Assembly (NCBI RefSeq): GCF_020176695.1
Contig: NZ_JAIWIA010000013.1
Coordinates: forward strand, 178,699-242,698
DNA from: Massilia sp. MS-15
GTDB taxonomy: Bacteria > Pseudomonadota > Gammaproteobacteria > Burkholderiales > Burkholderiaceae_D
Direction: 5' to 3'
DNA: 64,000 nt
Part shown: piece after piece, positions 25,967-33,940 of the stretch
How positions within the stretch are numbered: position 1 is the stretch's first letter
Layout of the letters: every line of letters begins with the position of its first letter
The notes under the pieces: model-generated
Database searches by the model: none
Seen by the model: the letters and a program-made list of their open reading frames with translations, nothing else
Told to the model about the DNA's origin: nothing
Made by a program: the position numbers and the translations under genes

Positions 25967-26029
25967 GGGGTCAGAGTCGAATTATTGGAAACGATTGTGG
26001 TATTTCCCGGAAATTGGACTCTGACCCTA
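25967..26029. repeat. REP-like inverted repeat 2, in opposite orientation to repeat 1
   Basis: GGGTCAGAGTC (25968-25978) and GACTCTGACCC (26017-26027) enclose a 38-base core. Its reverse complement aligns with repeat 1 through TTTCC.ATAATTCGACTCTGACC, so the two copies form a head-to-head pair, the layout of a REPIN. No transposase gene is within the window. Confidence 0.7.
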
Positions 26030-26034
26030 GATAT

Positions 26035-26090
26035 TTGATAAATCAAGTAGTTGCAAAGTATTGTGATTGATTATATATTTGACTAATCAA
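26035..26090 (+). promoter_or_regulatory. marR promoter with two TTGA-N4-TCAA operator-like sites
   Basis: TTGCAA (26051-26056) and TATATT (26074-26079) are 17 bases apart, giving a plausible promoter in a strikingly AT-rich stretch. TTGATAAATCAA (26035-26046) and TTGACTAATCAA (26079-26090) flank it. Sites of this form are typical of MarR-family operators, so the regulator probably represses its own operon. Confidence 0.55.
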
Positions 26091-26111
26091 CTTTCACCAT
26101 GGGAGCACCGC

Positions 26112-26582
26112 ATGACCGACCAGAACGATCTGCCCACCGACGCGGGCACGCCGCTGGACAGCCCGACCAGCGAATTCTGCCTGCGCATGGCGCGCGCCTG
26201 GGCGGCGCTCTCGCGTCGCCTCGACAGTTCGCTTGGCAGCCTGCACGGGATCAGCTTCGTGGACTACCAGCTGCTGCTCAGCTTGCAGCGGGCGCCGGGC
26301 GGGCGCCTGCGCCGGGTCGACCTGGCCGAAGCGCTCGGCCTCACCGCCTCCGGCGTGACCCGCTCGCTGCTGCCCCTCGAGAAGATCGGCCTGGTGGACC
26401 GCCAGAGCGATCCGCGCGATGCCCGCGTCGGCTATGCCATCATCACGCCCACCGGCAGCGAGCTGGTCACGAACGCCAGCGTGGTGGTGCACAACGTCAG
26501 TCGCATGCTGCTGGGCGCACCGTCGCGCGCGCAGATCGAAGCGTCGTCGGCACTGCTGGCCCAGCTGGGCAGCAGCAAATAA
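26112..26582 (+). CDS. MarR family transcriptional regulator
   Basis: A 156-residue winged-helix regulator: FVDYQLLLSLQRAPGGRLRRVDLAEALGL, TASGVTRSLLPLEKIGLVDR and DPRDARVGYAIITPTG are the MarR recognition helix and wing. GGGAG stands six bases before the ATG. It is followed after 64 bases by an MFS exporter in the same direction, the usual MarR-efflux pairing in which a drug or phenolic ligand lifts repression. The ligand is unknown. Confidence 0.9.
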   Translation: MTDQNDLPTDAGTPLDSPTSEFCLRMARAWAALSRRLDSSLGSLHGISFVDYQLLLSLQRAPGGRLRRVDLAEALGLTASGVTRSLLPLEKIGLVDRQSDPRDARVGYAIITPTGSELVTNASVVVHNVSRMLLGAPSRAQIEASSALLAQLGSSK

Positions 26583-26646
26583 GGCGCAACACAAGACAGC
26601 GGGCATGCGCCGCTCCCTTGGCGCGCTCACCATCGCGAGTCCCCAC

Positions 26647-27945
26647 ATGAACGACACCAGGGCGCTGCGGCGCGATCCGAATTTCAACTGGCTGATGAGC
26701 GGCAGCCTCATTTCCGCGCTGGGTGACCAGTTCACCCTGATCGCCCTGCCCTGGCTGGTCCTGCAGCTCACCGGCGATCCGCTGGCGCTCGGCATGATGG
26801 TGGCCGCGATGGGTGTCCCGCGGGCAGTCCTGATCCTGTTCGGCGGCGCCGTGGTGGACCGCCATTCGCCCAAGCGCGTGCTGATGCTGACCAAGCACGC
26901 GAATACGGGACTGCTGGCGATCCTGGCCGCGCTGGTGCTGGCGGGACAGGCCAGCCTGCCGCTGGTGGCGCTGCTGGCAATCGGCCTGAGCCTGGCCTCG
27001 GCCTTCAGCATTCCGGCCGGCACGTCGATGCTGCCCCATGCGGTACCGGCCCGCCACCTGGCGGCCGCGAACGGGACCATGATGGCGGTGCGCCAGCTCA
27101 CCTTGCTGGCCGGGCCGCTACTGGCAGGCCTGCTGTTCGCCCTCGCCGGCGACGGCAGCGCGGGGATGCAGGATGCGCGCGGACTGGGTATCGCCTTCGC
27201 GCTCGATGCCCTGAGCTATGCGGTCTCGGCCTGGACCCTGTCGCGGGTCAGGCCGCTTGCTGCGGCCACTGCCGGCAAGGCGCGCGAGCCGGTTCTGCAG
27301 GCCGTCGGCGCCGCCCTGGCCACGGTGTGGCGCACGCTGCAACTGCGCACGGCCTTCCTGTACTGGGGCCTGTGCGCCTGCGTGGTCGGCGGCCTCATGC
27401 AGGTGGCGCTGCCCCTGCTGGCCAGCGAACGCCTGCATGGGGCATCCGCCCTCGCGCTCCTGATGGGCGCCCATGGCGCCGGCACGCTGGCCGGCATGGC
27501 CCTCTCGGGCGCGCTCGGCAAGCGTCGCCTCGTGAACCTCGGCGTGACCTTGCTGGTGGTCGATGGCGTGGTCGGCCTGCTGCTGCTCCCGATCGGCCTG
27601 GTGACCCAGTCATGGCAGGGCATGCTGCTGCTGGCGGCGATCGGCGTGCTGGGCGGATTCGTGCAGGTGGCCGTGTTCACCTGGATCCAGCAGGCCGTAC
27701 CGAAGCCCATGCTGGGCCGGATGATGGCCATCTTCATGTTCGTTTTCATGGGCCTGGCGCCGCTGGCCGCGGCGGGGGCCGGCTGGCTGGCCAGCCGCCT
27801 CAGCCTGGACCTGTTGTTCGCCGCGGCGGGCCTGTTCCTGGCTGCCGCAGCCGTGCTGGCCTGGCTGTTCACGCCGATGGCAAGCCTGGCCGACGCGCCC
27901 CTCCCGCAGGGACAGGGGATGGAATCCGATGCCAGGATCGGCTAG
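26647..27945 (+). CDS. MFS transporter, probable drug exporter
   Basis: A 432-residue protein with about 12 membrane helices. NFNWLMSGSLISALGDQFTLIALPWLVLQLTG is the typical first helix of the MFS_3/EntS-like group, and GGAVVDRHSPKRVLMLTK is the MFS loop 2-3 motif (G...DR...RR). With the MarR gene upstream it is probably an efflux pump controlled by that regulator. The start at 26647 matches the family's length; an in-frame ATG at 26605 would add 14 residues. Neither has a strong ribosome-binding site, so translation may be coupled. Confidence 0.88.
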   Translation: MNDTRALRRDPNFNWLMSGSLISALGDQFTLIALPWLVLQLTGDPLALGMMVAAMGVPRAVLILFGGAVVDRHSPKRVLMLTKHANTGLLAILAALVLAGQASLPLVALLAIGLSLASAFSIPAGTSMLPHAVPARHLAAANGTMMAVRQLTLLAGPLLAGLLFALAGDGSAGMQDARGLGIAFALDALSYAVSAWTLSRVRPLAAATAGKAREPVLQAVGAALATVWRTLQLRTAFLYWGLCACVVGGLMQVALPLLASERLHGASALALLMGAHGAGTLAGMALSGALGKRRLVNLGVTLLVVDGVVGLLLLPIGLVTQSWQGMLLLAAIGVLGGFVQVAVFTWIQQAVPKPMLGRMMAIFMFVFMGLAPLAAAGAGWLASRLSLDLLFAAAGLFLAAAAVLAWLFTPMASLADAPLPQGQGMESDARIG

Positions 27946-27975
27946 CATGGCAGGTCCTGCCACCCGAGCCCGTCC

Positions 27976-28761
27976 ATGCCCAAGTTCGCCGCCAACCTGA
28001 GCCTGATGTTCACCGAGACCGGCTTCCTCGAGCGCTTCGGCGCTGCGCGCGCGGCCGGCTTCGAGGCCGTCGAATTCCAGTTCCCTTACGCTTTCGCACC
28101 CGGCGAGATCGCCGAACGCCTGCAGCGCCACGGGCTGGAAGCCGTGCTGCACAACCTGCCGGCCGGGGACTGGGAAGCGGGCGAGCGCGGCCTGGCTTGC
28201 GACCCGCGCCGCAGGACGCAGTTCCAGGACAGTGTCGGCCTCGGCATCGCCTATGCGCGGGCCCTCGGCGTGCGCCGCCTGCACTGCATGGCCGGCCTGC
28301 TGCCGCCTGACGTCTCCCGCGAACAGGCCCATGCGGCGTACGTGGCCAACCTGCGCTACGCGGCCGCCCAGTGCGCCGCCCACGGTATCGCGCTGCTGGT
28401 CGAGCCGATCAACCACCATGACGTGCCCGGTTACTTCCTGACCGGCACGCGCCAGGCCTGCGCGGTCATCCAGGAAGCCGGCGCCGGTAATCTCTACCTG
28501 CAATACGACCTCTACCACATGCAGCGCATGGAAGGCGAGCTGGCCACGACCCTGCGCCGCTGCCTGCCCGTCATCGGCCACATCCAGCTGGCCGACGTAC
28601 CGGGACGCCACCAGCCCGGCACCGGCGGCATTCCCTTCCCCCGCTTGTTCCGGTTACTGGACGAGCTCAGCTACGATGGCTGGGTCGGCTGCGAATACGT
28701 GCCGCGCGGCCCGACGGCCGCCTCGCTTGGCTGGCTGGAAGCCGAACGCCAGCGCAAATAA
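27976..28761 (+). CDS. hyi: Hydroxypyruvate isomerase
   Basis: A 261-residue TIM-barrel enzyme interconverting hydroxypyruvate and tartronate semialdehyde. Conserved segments include FAANLSLMFTE, EFQFPYAF, LLVEPINHHDVPGYFL (metal/substrate Glu and His), LQYDLYHMQRMEGEL and GHIQLADVPGRHQPGTGEI-like sequence (here GTGGI). One deviation stands out: the usual Glu in 'PGTGEI' is Gly (GTGGI). Its normal partners, glyoxylate carboligase and tartronate semialdehyde reductase, are not in the window. Confidence 0.88.
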   Translation: MPKFAANLSLMFTETGFLERFGAARAAGFEAVEFQFPYAFAPGEIAERLQRHGLEAVLHNLPAGDWEAGERGLACDPRRRTQFQDSVGLGIAYARALGVRRLHCMAGLLPPDVSREQAHAAYVANLRYAAAQCAAHGIALLVEPINHHDVPGYFLTGTRQACAVIQEAGAGNLYLQYDLYHMQRMEGELATTLRRCLPVIGHIQLADVPGRHQPGTGGIPFPRLFRLLDELSYDGWVGCEYVPRGPTAASLGWLEAERQRK

Positions 28762-28843
28762 GCGCACCGAGCGCACCGCCCCATGCTGGACAGGGCATGG
28801 ACGTTCAGGCAACATGGCCTTTTCACCACGATGGAGCAGTGCG

Positions 28844-29209
28844 ATGATCCAGGGTTTGCGTACCGTGATCTACCCAGTGGGCAATCTAGCCGACGCCAAG
28901 GCCTGGTATGGGCAGGTACTGGGCAAGCCGCCTTACTTCGATGAAGTCTTCTACGTCGGTTTCGAGGTCGGCGGTTTCGAGCTGGGCCTGGTGCCGGACG
29001 GCCAGCCAGGCAGTGCCGGCGCCACCGCCTACTGGGGCACCCAGGACATCGAGCAGGAAGTCGCGCGGCTGTCCGCGCTGGGGGCGCAGGTGGAGTCAGC
29101 GGTAGAGGACGTCGGCGGCGGCATCCGCGTCGCCACCGTGCGCGACCCGGACGGCAACCTGTTCGGCGTCATCCAGAATCCCCATTTCGACCCGGCCAAG
29201 GTCGCCTGA
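28844..29209 (+). CDS. VOC (glyoxalase/bleomycin resistance-like) family protein
   Basis: A 121-residue single vicinal-oxygen-chelate domain: LRTVIYPVGNLADAKAWYGQVLG at the N-terminus and VRDPDGNLFGVIQNP at the C-terminus are the two beta-alpha-beta-beta-beta modules. Possible metal ligands are sparse, so a catalytic role is not certain. GGAG is seven bases before the chosen ATG; an in-frame start ten codons upstream (28814) has no such site. Function cannot be inferred further. Confidence 0.85.
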   Translation: MIQGLRTVIYPVGNLADAKAWYGQVLGKPPYFDEVFYVGFEVGGFELGLVPDGQPGSAGATAYWGTQDIEQEVARLSALGAQVESAVEDVGGGIRVATVRDPDGNLFGVIQNPHFDPAKVA

Positions 29210-29234
29210 GTCCTGCGCAGCCGCAGGCGCAGGC

Positions 29235-29792
29235 TCAGGAGATGAGCACCGGCCGGCTGGCGGGGTCGAAGTCGGCCCAGTCGCCGTCGACGATATTGCC
29301 TTCGGCCCGCTCGATGTGGTGGGCGCCGAGCTGGCGCAACACATCCGCCGCACGGTCGACCAGGCGGTCGTCGTCGAAGGCCACCGCCACCAGCATGCCG
29401 GCTTCGCGCGGCGGCACGCGGTTCTCGCGGCTGCCCTCCTCGCTTTCGCCGCGGTCCTTCATCTTCGAAAAGCTGAACAGCGAGCCGACGTGGCCGCCGA
29501 CCAGGCCGCCAACGAGCGGTCCCAGCGGTCCGGTGACCGGCGCGGTCGCCGCGCCAATCACGGCCCCCACCGCGCCACCGGTGGCGACACCCTGGACCAC
29601 GCCTTCCGGCGTCTCCTTGGCGCCTGGCGACTGGATATGATCGCCGCCGATCGGGGTCTGGTCGTGCTGCCCGGGCTGGTTCAGGTAGAAGCCGCTGATC
29701 CGGCCCGCGTCGAAACCTGCGTCGGCCAGCGCGGCGCGCGCGCGCGCGACATCTTCCTGAAGCTGGAAACGTCCTGCAATGATGATGGACAT
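29235..29792 (-). CDS. Glycine-zipper envelope/stress protein of unknown function
   Basis: A 185-residue protein. The N-terminus (IIIAGRFQLQEDVARARAAL) and C-terminus (LVAVAFDDDRLVDRAADVLRQLGAH) each look like a small ferredoxin-like alpha/beta unit, as in stress proteins of the YflT/17M type. The middle (about 61-105) is a glycine-zipper membrane hairpin rich in G-x3-G. No signal peptide is visible. It carries one copy of the CRP-like palindrome 55 bases upstream, so it belongs with the stress genes further along the window. Confidence 0.65.
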   Translation of the reverse strand: MSIIIAGRFQLQEDVARARAALADAGFDAGRISGFYLNQPGQHDQTPIGGDHIQSPGAKETPEGVVQGVATGGAVGAVIGAATAPVTGPLGPLVGGLVGGHVGSLFSFSKMKDRGESEEGSRENRVPPREAGMLVAVAFDDDRLVDRAADVLRQLGAHHIERAEGNIVDGDWADFDPASRPVLIS

Positions 29793-29847
29793 GGATCTCT
29801 CCTGGATCGTGGTTGGCTCGACTATACCGGCGCTGGCTGCTCCGCTC

Positions 29848-29863
29848 TGTACGCGGGCGCACG
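29848..29863 (-). promoter_or_regulatory. CRP-shaped palindrome site A
   Basis: On the minus strand the site reads CGTGCGCCCGCGTACA followed by GA, fitting GTRCG-N4-CGYAC. It ends 55 bases before the start codon of the glycine-zipper gene at 29792. It is one of eight similar sites in the window. Confidence 0.55.
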
Positions 29864-29880
29864 CAGCCCGCGGCAGCCGC

Positions 29881-30807
29881 TCAGCGCCATTGTCCGTAGG
29901 CGACGCCGCCGGCCAGCACGTCCGGTTCCGGCGCGGGTTCGGGCAGCCAGCGCCGCGGATCGACCCGGAAGTACTTCAGGAATTCCTCGTACAGGTCGGG
30001 ATGGCGCGCCGCGAGCGCCCAGGGCTGCTCGAAGAAACTCTCGGTCGCCACCGCGAAGAACTCGGCCGGGCTGCTGGCCCCGTAGTGGTCGAGCACGCCC
30101 TGCTGCCCCCACATCGCGTCGCGCCGCAGGCCGGCGAAGTTGCGCGACAGTACCTCGGACCAGCTGCGGTAGCGTTCCGTGCTGCCCAGGTAGGGCGCAC
30201 CATTGGTGCTGCCCGATTCGCTGTCGAGCTGGTGGGCGAACTCGTGCAAGACAACATTGTGGGCGGGCCGCGCAGCATCGTCCGCATCGCCCGCACCGTC
30301 CGGACCGGCAACGGCGCCGGCAAGCGCGCCCGCGCGCCGCACATGGTCCCAGGACAGGATCACGCGGCCATCGCCCCAGGATTCGCCCAGCAGGTCCTGG
30401 CGCTGCTCCGTGACCACACCGGCGGCGTCGACTTCGCGGCGTGGCACCAGGAAGGCGCCCGGATATACCAGTACCGCATGCAGCGAAGGATAGGCGCGCG
30501 CCGCCTCGCCGGCCCGCCCCAGCACCAGCAGGCAGGCCTGGCCGGCGATCGTGGCACGCATCTCGTCCGTGACCTCCAGGCCGGCGCAGCCGACGAATGT
30601 CTTTTCGTGCAGGAAGCGCTGCACCAGGCGCTGCAGGCGCAGACGTTGGTCTCTGTCCATGCCGTCATACTGGGGAATATTTCGTGCCAGCACAGCGACC
30701 AGGTCTGGCGCCAGCGGACGCGCCAGGGCGCGCCGCAGGCGCCATTTGGGCAGCAGGAATGCCGCCAGCAATCCGGCCCCGAGCAGGCCGGCGATGATGC
30801 CTTCCAT
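29881..30807 (-). CDS. mtfA: Zinc-dependent peptidase MtfA (M90 family)
   Basis: A 308-residue protein with a short N-terminal membrane helix (residues 4-20), which E. coli MtfA lacks, and the catalytic HEFAH at 188-192 followed by QLD. AEFFAVATESFFEQP supplies the expected downstream acidic ligand. In enterobacteria MtfA binds the repressor Mlc and so affects glucose PTS expression; here its target is unknown. A Gly/Asp insert precedes the active site (GPDGAGDADDAARP). It starts one base after the peroxiredoxin-glutaredoxin gene's stop, so they form an operon. Confidence 0.9.
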   Translation of the reverse strand: MEGIIAGLLGAGLLAAFLLPKWRLRRALARPLAPDLVAVLARNIPQYDGMDRDQRLRLQRLVQRFLHEKTFVGCAGLEVTDEMRATIAGQACLLVLGRAGEAARAYPSLHAVLVYPGAFLVPRREVDAAGVVTEQRQDLLGESWGDGRVILSWDHVRRAGALAGAVAGPDGAGDADDAARPAHNVVLHEFAHQLDSESGSTNGAPYLGSTERYRSWSEVLSRNFAGLRRDAMWGQQGVLDHYGASSPAEFFAVATESFFEQPWALAARHPDLYEEFLKYFRVDPRRWLPEPAPEPDVLAGGVAYGQWR

Positions 30808-30808
30808 G

Positions 30809-31576
30809 TCAGGCTTTCCGTGTCGTCGCGACCCAGTCCAGCACCTCGTCCGCGCCGCCGACCAGCCGGCCGCCGACGAATACCTGTGGCCAGGTCAGGC
30901 GCCCGGTCAGGCCACGCAGGACGCTGGTCGTGATGATCTGGTCTTCCGGGATATCGGTGAAGACGATGCCATTCTCGCGCAAGGCGGACTTGGCGCGCGC
31001 GCAATGCGGACAGCCGGGGCGCGAGAACATCACCACCGGCTCGGGAATCCGGGCCTGCGGATTGATATACCTGAGCATGGTGTCGGCATCGGACACCTCG
31101 AACGGGTCGCCCTCGCGCTGCGGCTCGATGAAGACTTTCTCGATCACGCCGTCCCGCACCAGCATCGAGTAGCGCCAGGAACGCTTGCCGAAACCGAGTT
31201 CGCGCTTGTCGACCAGCATGCCCATGCCCTCGGTGAAGTCGCCATTGCCGTCGGGAACCAAGGTGATGTTGCCGGCGTCCTGTCCGGTCTTCCACTGGTT
31301 CATCACGAAGGCATCGTTGACCGCGATGCACAGGATATCGTCGACCCCGTTTTCGCGCAGCACCGGCGCCAGTTCGTTGTAACGTGGCAAGTGGGTCGAG
31401 GAGCAGGTCGGCGTGAAGGCGCCCGGCAGGGCGAACACGACCACGGTCTTGCCCTTGAACAGCTCGTCCGTGCTGAGGTCGCGCCACGCGTCGTCGGGCC
31501 TGGCCTTGAAGGTCACGCGCGGGACCGGCCTGCCTTGCAGGGATTCGGGTGTCGGTAGTGCGGGACTGGTGGACAT
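30809..31576 (-). CDS. Peroxiredoxin 5-glutaredoxin fusion (hybrid Prx/Grx)
   Basis: A 255-residue two-domain protein. The Prx5 domain (1-165) has the peroxidatic Cys58 in PGAFTPTCSSTHLP; the C-terminal glutaredoxin domain (about 180-255) has the dithiol C189-P-H-C192 and TWPQVFVGG. Such fusions reduce peroxides with glutathione directly, without a separate reductase. It leads a two-gene operon with mtfA. The Haemophilus hybrid is the model of the family. Confidence 0.93.
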   Translation of the reverse strand: MSTSPALPTPESLQGRPVPRVTFKARPDDAWRDLSTDELFKGKTVVVFALPGAFTPTCSSTHLPRYNELAPVLRENGVDDILCIAVNDAFVMNQWKTGQDAGNITLVPDGNGDFTEGMGMLVDKRELGFGKRSWRYSMLVRDGVIEKVFIEPQREGDPFEVSDADTMLRYINPQARIPEPVVMFSRPGCPHCARAKSALRENGIVFTDIPEDQIITTSVLRGLTGRLTWPQVFVGGRLVGGADEVLDWVATTRKA

Positions 31577-31674
31577 CGTTCTTCCTTTCCTTGGGGCGGC
31601 CCCTCGGCCGCATGGGGAGGCAGGTAAGGACTATTGACCGGTTTTCAACGCGCCCCCAAAAAAATTGTCTGCTT

Positions 31675-31707
31675 GAAAAATACAATGCCGCGCACAGGGC
31701 GCGGCAT
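31675..31707 (-). terminator. Rho-independent terminator of the winged-helix gene
   Basis: On the minus strand a perfect 9-base stem, ATGCCGCGC / GCGCGGCAT (31685-31693 with 31699-31707), with a five-base loop, is followed by TGTATTTTT. It lies 69 bases after the stop of the gene ending at 31776. Confidence 0.8.
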
Positions 31708-31775
31708 GCATGACGACAGCGATCGTCGGACCGGGTGCGCCGCGGGTCTCGACCGCGGCGCACCGGTAACGCGGC

Positions 31776-32390
31776 TCAGGCGCGTTCCTTGGCGGCCTGG
31801 CCTGGGGGCGGGCCGAACAGCGCGGCGACCAGCGGATCGCGGGTGACCGGGCTGCGGTTGACGCGGATCGCGTAGTGGGTATCGTCCGCCAGGATGTGGA
31901 AGTGGCGGCCGCTGCCGGCCATGTTCTGCTCGCGCAGGCCCGGGCGCTCCTTGCGCGGGGCGGCGCCTTCACGCTTCGGCTGGCAGATCGCGGCCAGGAA
32001 AGCCTTGACGCGCTCCTGGTCGGGGCAGATCTGGTAGACGGCCTTGCCGAGGTAGGTGGCGGTGCCTTCGATGTAGCGCGCCAGCTCGATGACGCCGGCT
32101 TCGCGCAGGTCGCGGATGTACTTGCGTGCGCCGGACGGCGAGAATTTCAGGAACCATGCGATCTCGTCGGCCAGCATCTCGTGGGTCGACAGCTCGTTGA
32201 TCAGCTTCTGCATGTTTTCGATCCGGCGCTGCGTGGCCGAGGTCGAACGGACGCGTTCGATCGGCGCCAGCGAGATCGGGGCGCGCTCGGTCGGCTGGGG
32301 CGGGACGCGTTCGATCAGCGCAGATTTGCTGGAAGTGTGCACTGCGCCGATGTCGCCTTGCACCGCGTTGTGATGGGTCGTTGCATGCAT
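31776..32390 (-). CDS. Winged-helix DNA-binding protein of unknown role
   Basis: A 204-residue protein. After a polar, probably disordered N-terminus, residues about 50-110 read as a helix-turn-helix with wing: IENMQKLINELSTHEMLADEIAWFL, SPSGARKYIRDLREAGVIEL, ARYIEGTATYLGKAVYQI. The C-terminus is basic and proline-rich. It is divergent from the ompA-type gene across a 407-base gap, so it may regulate that gene, itself, or both; this is inference. The start at 32390 is preceded by GGAG at nine bases; an upstream start (32462) would add 24 residues. Confidence 0.65.
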   Translation of the reverse strand: MHATTHHNAVQGDIGAVHTSSKSALIERVPPQPTERAPISLAPIERVRSTSATQRRIENMQKLINELSTHEMLADEIAWFLKFSPSGARKYIRDLREAGVIELARYIEGTATYLGKAVYQICPDQERVKAFLAAICQPKREGAAPRKERPGLREQNMAGSGRHFHILADDTHYAIRVNRSPVTRDPLVAALFGPPPGQAAKERA

Positions 32391-32797
32391 ATTGGTGAGC
32401 TCCGTTGAGAGTGAGACTGTGTGGTCCGGGTCGCTGTGTGCCGTATGACACCCTGACAACACCTCGGGTTCCGCTTAACTGGTATCAAGATTGCCTGCCT
32501 CAGGCACCCCGGTCTGTGCGCCATCCAACATTCAAGAACATTCCTGAAAGCATTTTTAGCAAGCACAGGTTTCTCTTCACGGTCGATTTTTTTTGCAGCG
32601 CACCAAGTGCATGTAACTGTTGCGCAAAATCACATCGTATCCATATGGCATTTCCAGCACTGTTGTAAAATCACACAGGTTCGTTCCCTTGGGTGCGCTA
32701 CCGCACCGAGCGAGCGGAACTTGCACTGTTATTCTTTATCCAACATCTGTGTCAAGGCATGCGATGTCAACAACCCTTCACCTTATGGGAGTCACCT
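32391..32797. other. 407-base divergent intergenic region, AT-richer than its surroundings
   Basis: No gene is visible here. The region separates the winged-helix gene (leftward) from the ompA-type gene (rightward), so it should hold both promoters. It contains several A/T-runs (for example TTTTTTTTGC near 32588) and one clear copy of the CRP-like palindrome at 32692-32707. I could not pick a single -35/-10 pair with confidence. Confidence 0.6.
32692..32707 (+). promoter_or_regulatory. CRP-shaped palindrome site B
   Basis: GGTGCGCTACCGCACC is a perfect 6-base-arm palindrome around CTAC and is followed by GA. It lies 90 bases before the start of the ompA-type gene. It is the most symmetrical of the eight sites. 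Confidence 0.55.
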
Positions 32798-33826
32798 GTG
32801 AATAATACGAAGAAGATCGCCCTGGCCGCCGCCATCCTGTGCGCGTCTGGCACCACCATGGCCCAAGAAATCAACCCATCGTGGTACATTCAGCCGAACG
32901 TCATCTATGCCAAGCCGGACAGCCGCTTTGGCGTCGGTGACCGCGACTGGGGCGGCGGCCTGAAGTTCGGCAAGGCCGTGTCGCCCATGTGGGACATCCA
33001 GTTCGGCGGCAGCCAGGTCCGTTTCAATGACGGTCCTGCACGCTACCGTCAGACCCTGCTGGGCGCCGATGCCCTGATGATGTTCTCGCGCGACCGCTTC
33101 CGTCCGTTCGTGCTGCTGGGCCTCGGCCTGGAGCGCGACAAGGTGGTGAACCCGCTGCGCAACGTTGGCAAGAATTCGCCGTACGCCACCGCCGGCCTGG
33201 GCTTCCAGGCATCGCTGACCGACCAGTGGTCGCTGCAGGCTGACCTGCGCGCCGTGCGTGGCTTCCTGCGCGATCACGAGCAGTTCGGCTTCCGTCGCAG
33301 CACCAACAAATACCTGACCGTCGGCCTGAACTACGCGTTCAACCCGCCGCCAGCACCGCCGGCACCGGCTCCGGCACCGGTCGTCGAAACCCCGGCACCG
33401 GCTCCGGCACCGGAACCGGTCGCGCCGCCGCCAGCGCCGCCGCGCTTCCAGAAAGTGACCCTGGAAGCGACCAAGCTGTTCGAGTTCGACAAGTCGGACA
33501 TCATCATGCCGTCGCCGAAGCTGGATGAAATCGCCGCTGCGCTGCAGGCCGACCCGAGCATCACCGACGTCGACATCACCGGCTACACCGACCGCCTGGG
33601 TACCGAGAAGTACAACCTGCGCCTGTCCGAGCGCCGCGCCAACGCGGTGCGCGACTACCTGGTCAGCAAGGGCGTCGACGGCAACCGCCTGAAGGCCTAC
33701 GGCAAGGGCGAAGCGAACCCGCTGGTCCAGTGCGACCAGAAGAACCGCAAGGCCCTGATCGACTGCCTGGAGCCGAACCGCCGCGTCGAGGTCGAGCAGA
33801 TCACGATCGAGAAGCGCGTCCAGTAA
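32798..33826 (+). CDS. OmpA family outer-membrane protein
   Basis: A 342-residue protein beginning at GTG with GGGAG six bases upstream. After the signal peptide (cleaved near TMAQE) comes an eight-strand barrel (about 23-185), a Pro/Ala linker (PPPAPPAPAPAPVVETPAPA region) and a peptidoglycan-binding OmpA domain: LFEFDKSDI, TGYTDRLGTEKYNLRLSERRA and NRRVEVE. A Cys pair in VQCDQKNRKALIDCL is typical of betaproteobacterial OmpA. It is probably the major OmpA of the cell. Confidence 0.92.
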   Translation: MNNTKKIALAAAILCASGTTMAQEINPSWYIQPNVIYAKPDSRFGVGDRDWGGGLKFGKAVSPMWDIQFGGSQVRFNDGPARYRQTLLGADALMMFSRDRFRPFVLLGLGLERDKVVNPLRNVGKNSPYATAGLGFQASLTDQWSLQADLRAVRGFLRDHEQFGFRRSTNKYLTVGLNYAFNPPPAPPAPAPAPVVETPAPAPAPEPVAPPPAPPRFQKVTLEATKLFEFDKSDIIMPSPKLDEIAAALQADPSITDVDITGYTDRLGTEKYNLRLSERRANAVRDYLVSKGVDGNRLKAYGKGEANPLVQCDQKNRKALIDCLEPNRRVEVEQITIEKRVQ

Positions 33827-33902
33827 GGTCCGGCATCCATGTCCTGCCCTCCGTCCGCCCCGTGCGGCCGGAGGCGGGCATGAAAGCCGCCATGAGCATG
33901 CG

Positions 33903-33923
33903 AGGGGGCTACGGCCCCCTTTT
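33903..33923 (+). terminator. Rho-independent terminator of the ompA-type gene
   Basis: AGGGGGC (33903-33909) and GCCCCCT (33914-33920) pair with a TACG tetraloop and are followed by TTTT. The hairpin ends just before the ribosome-binding site of the next gene (TTGGAGG at 33927-33933), so that gene must be read from a weak read-through or an internal promoter. Confidence 0.75.
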
Positions 33924-33940
33924 CAATTGGAGGATCGACT

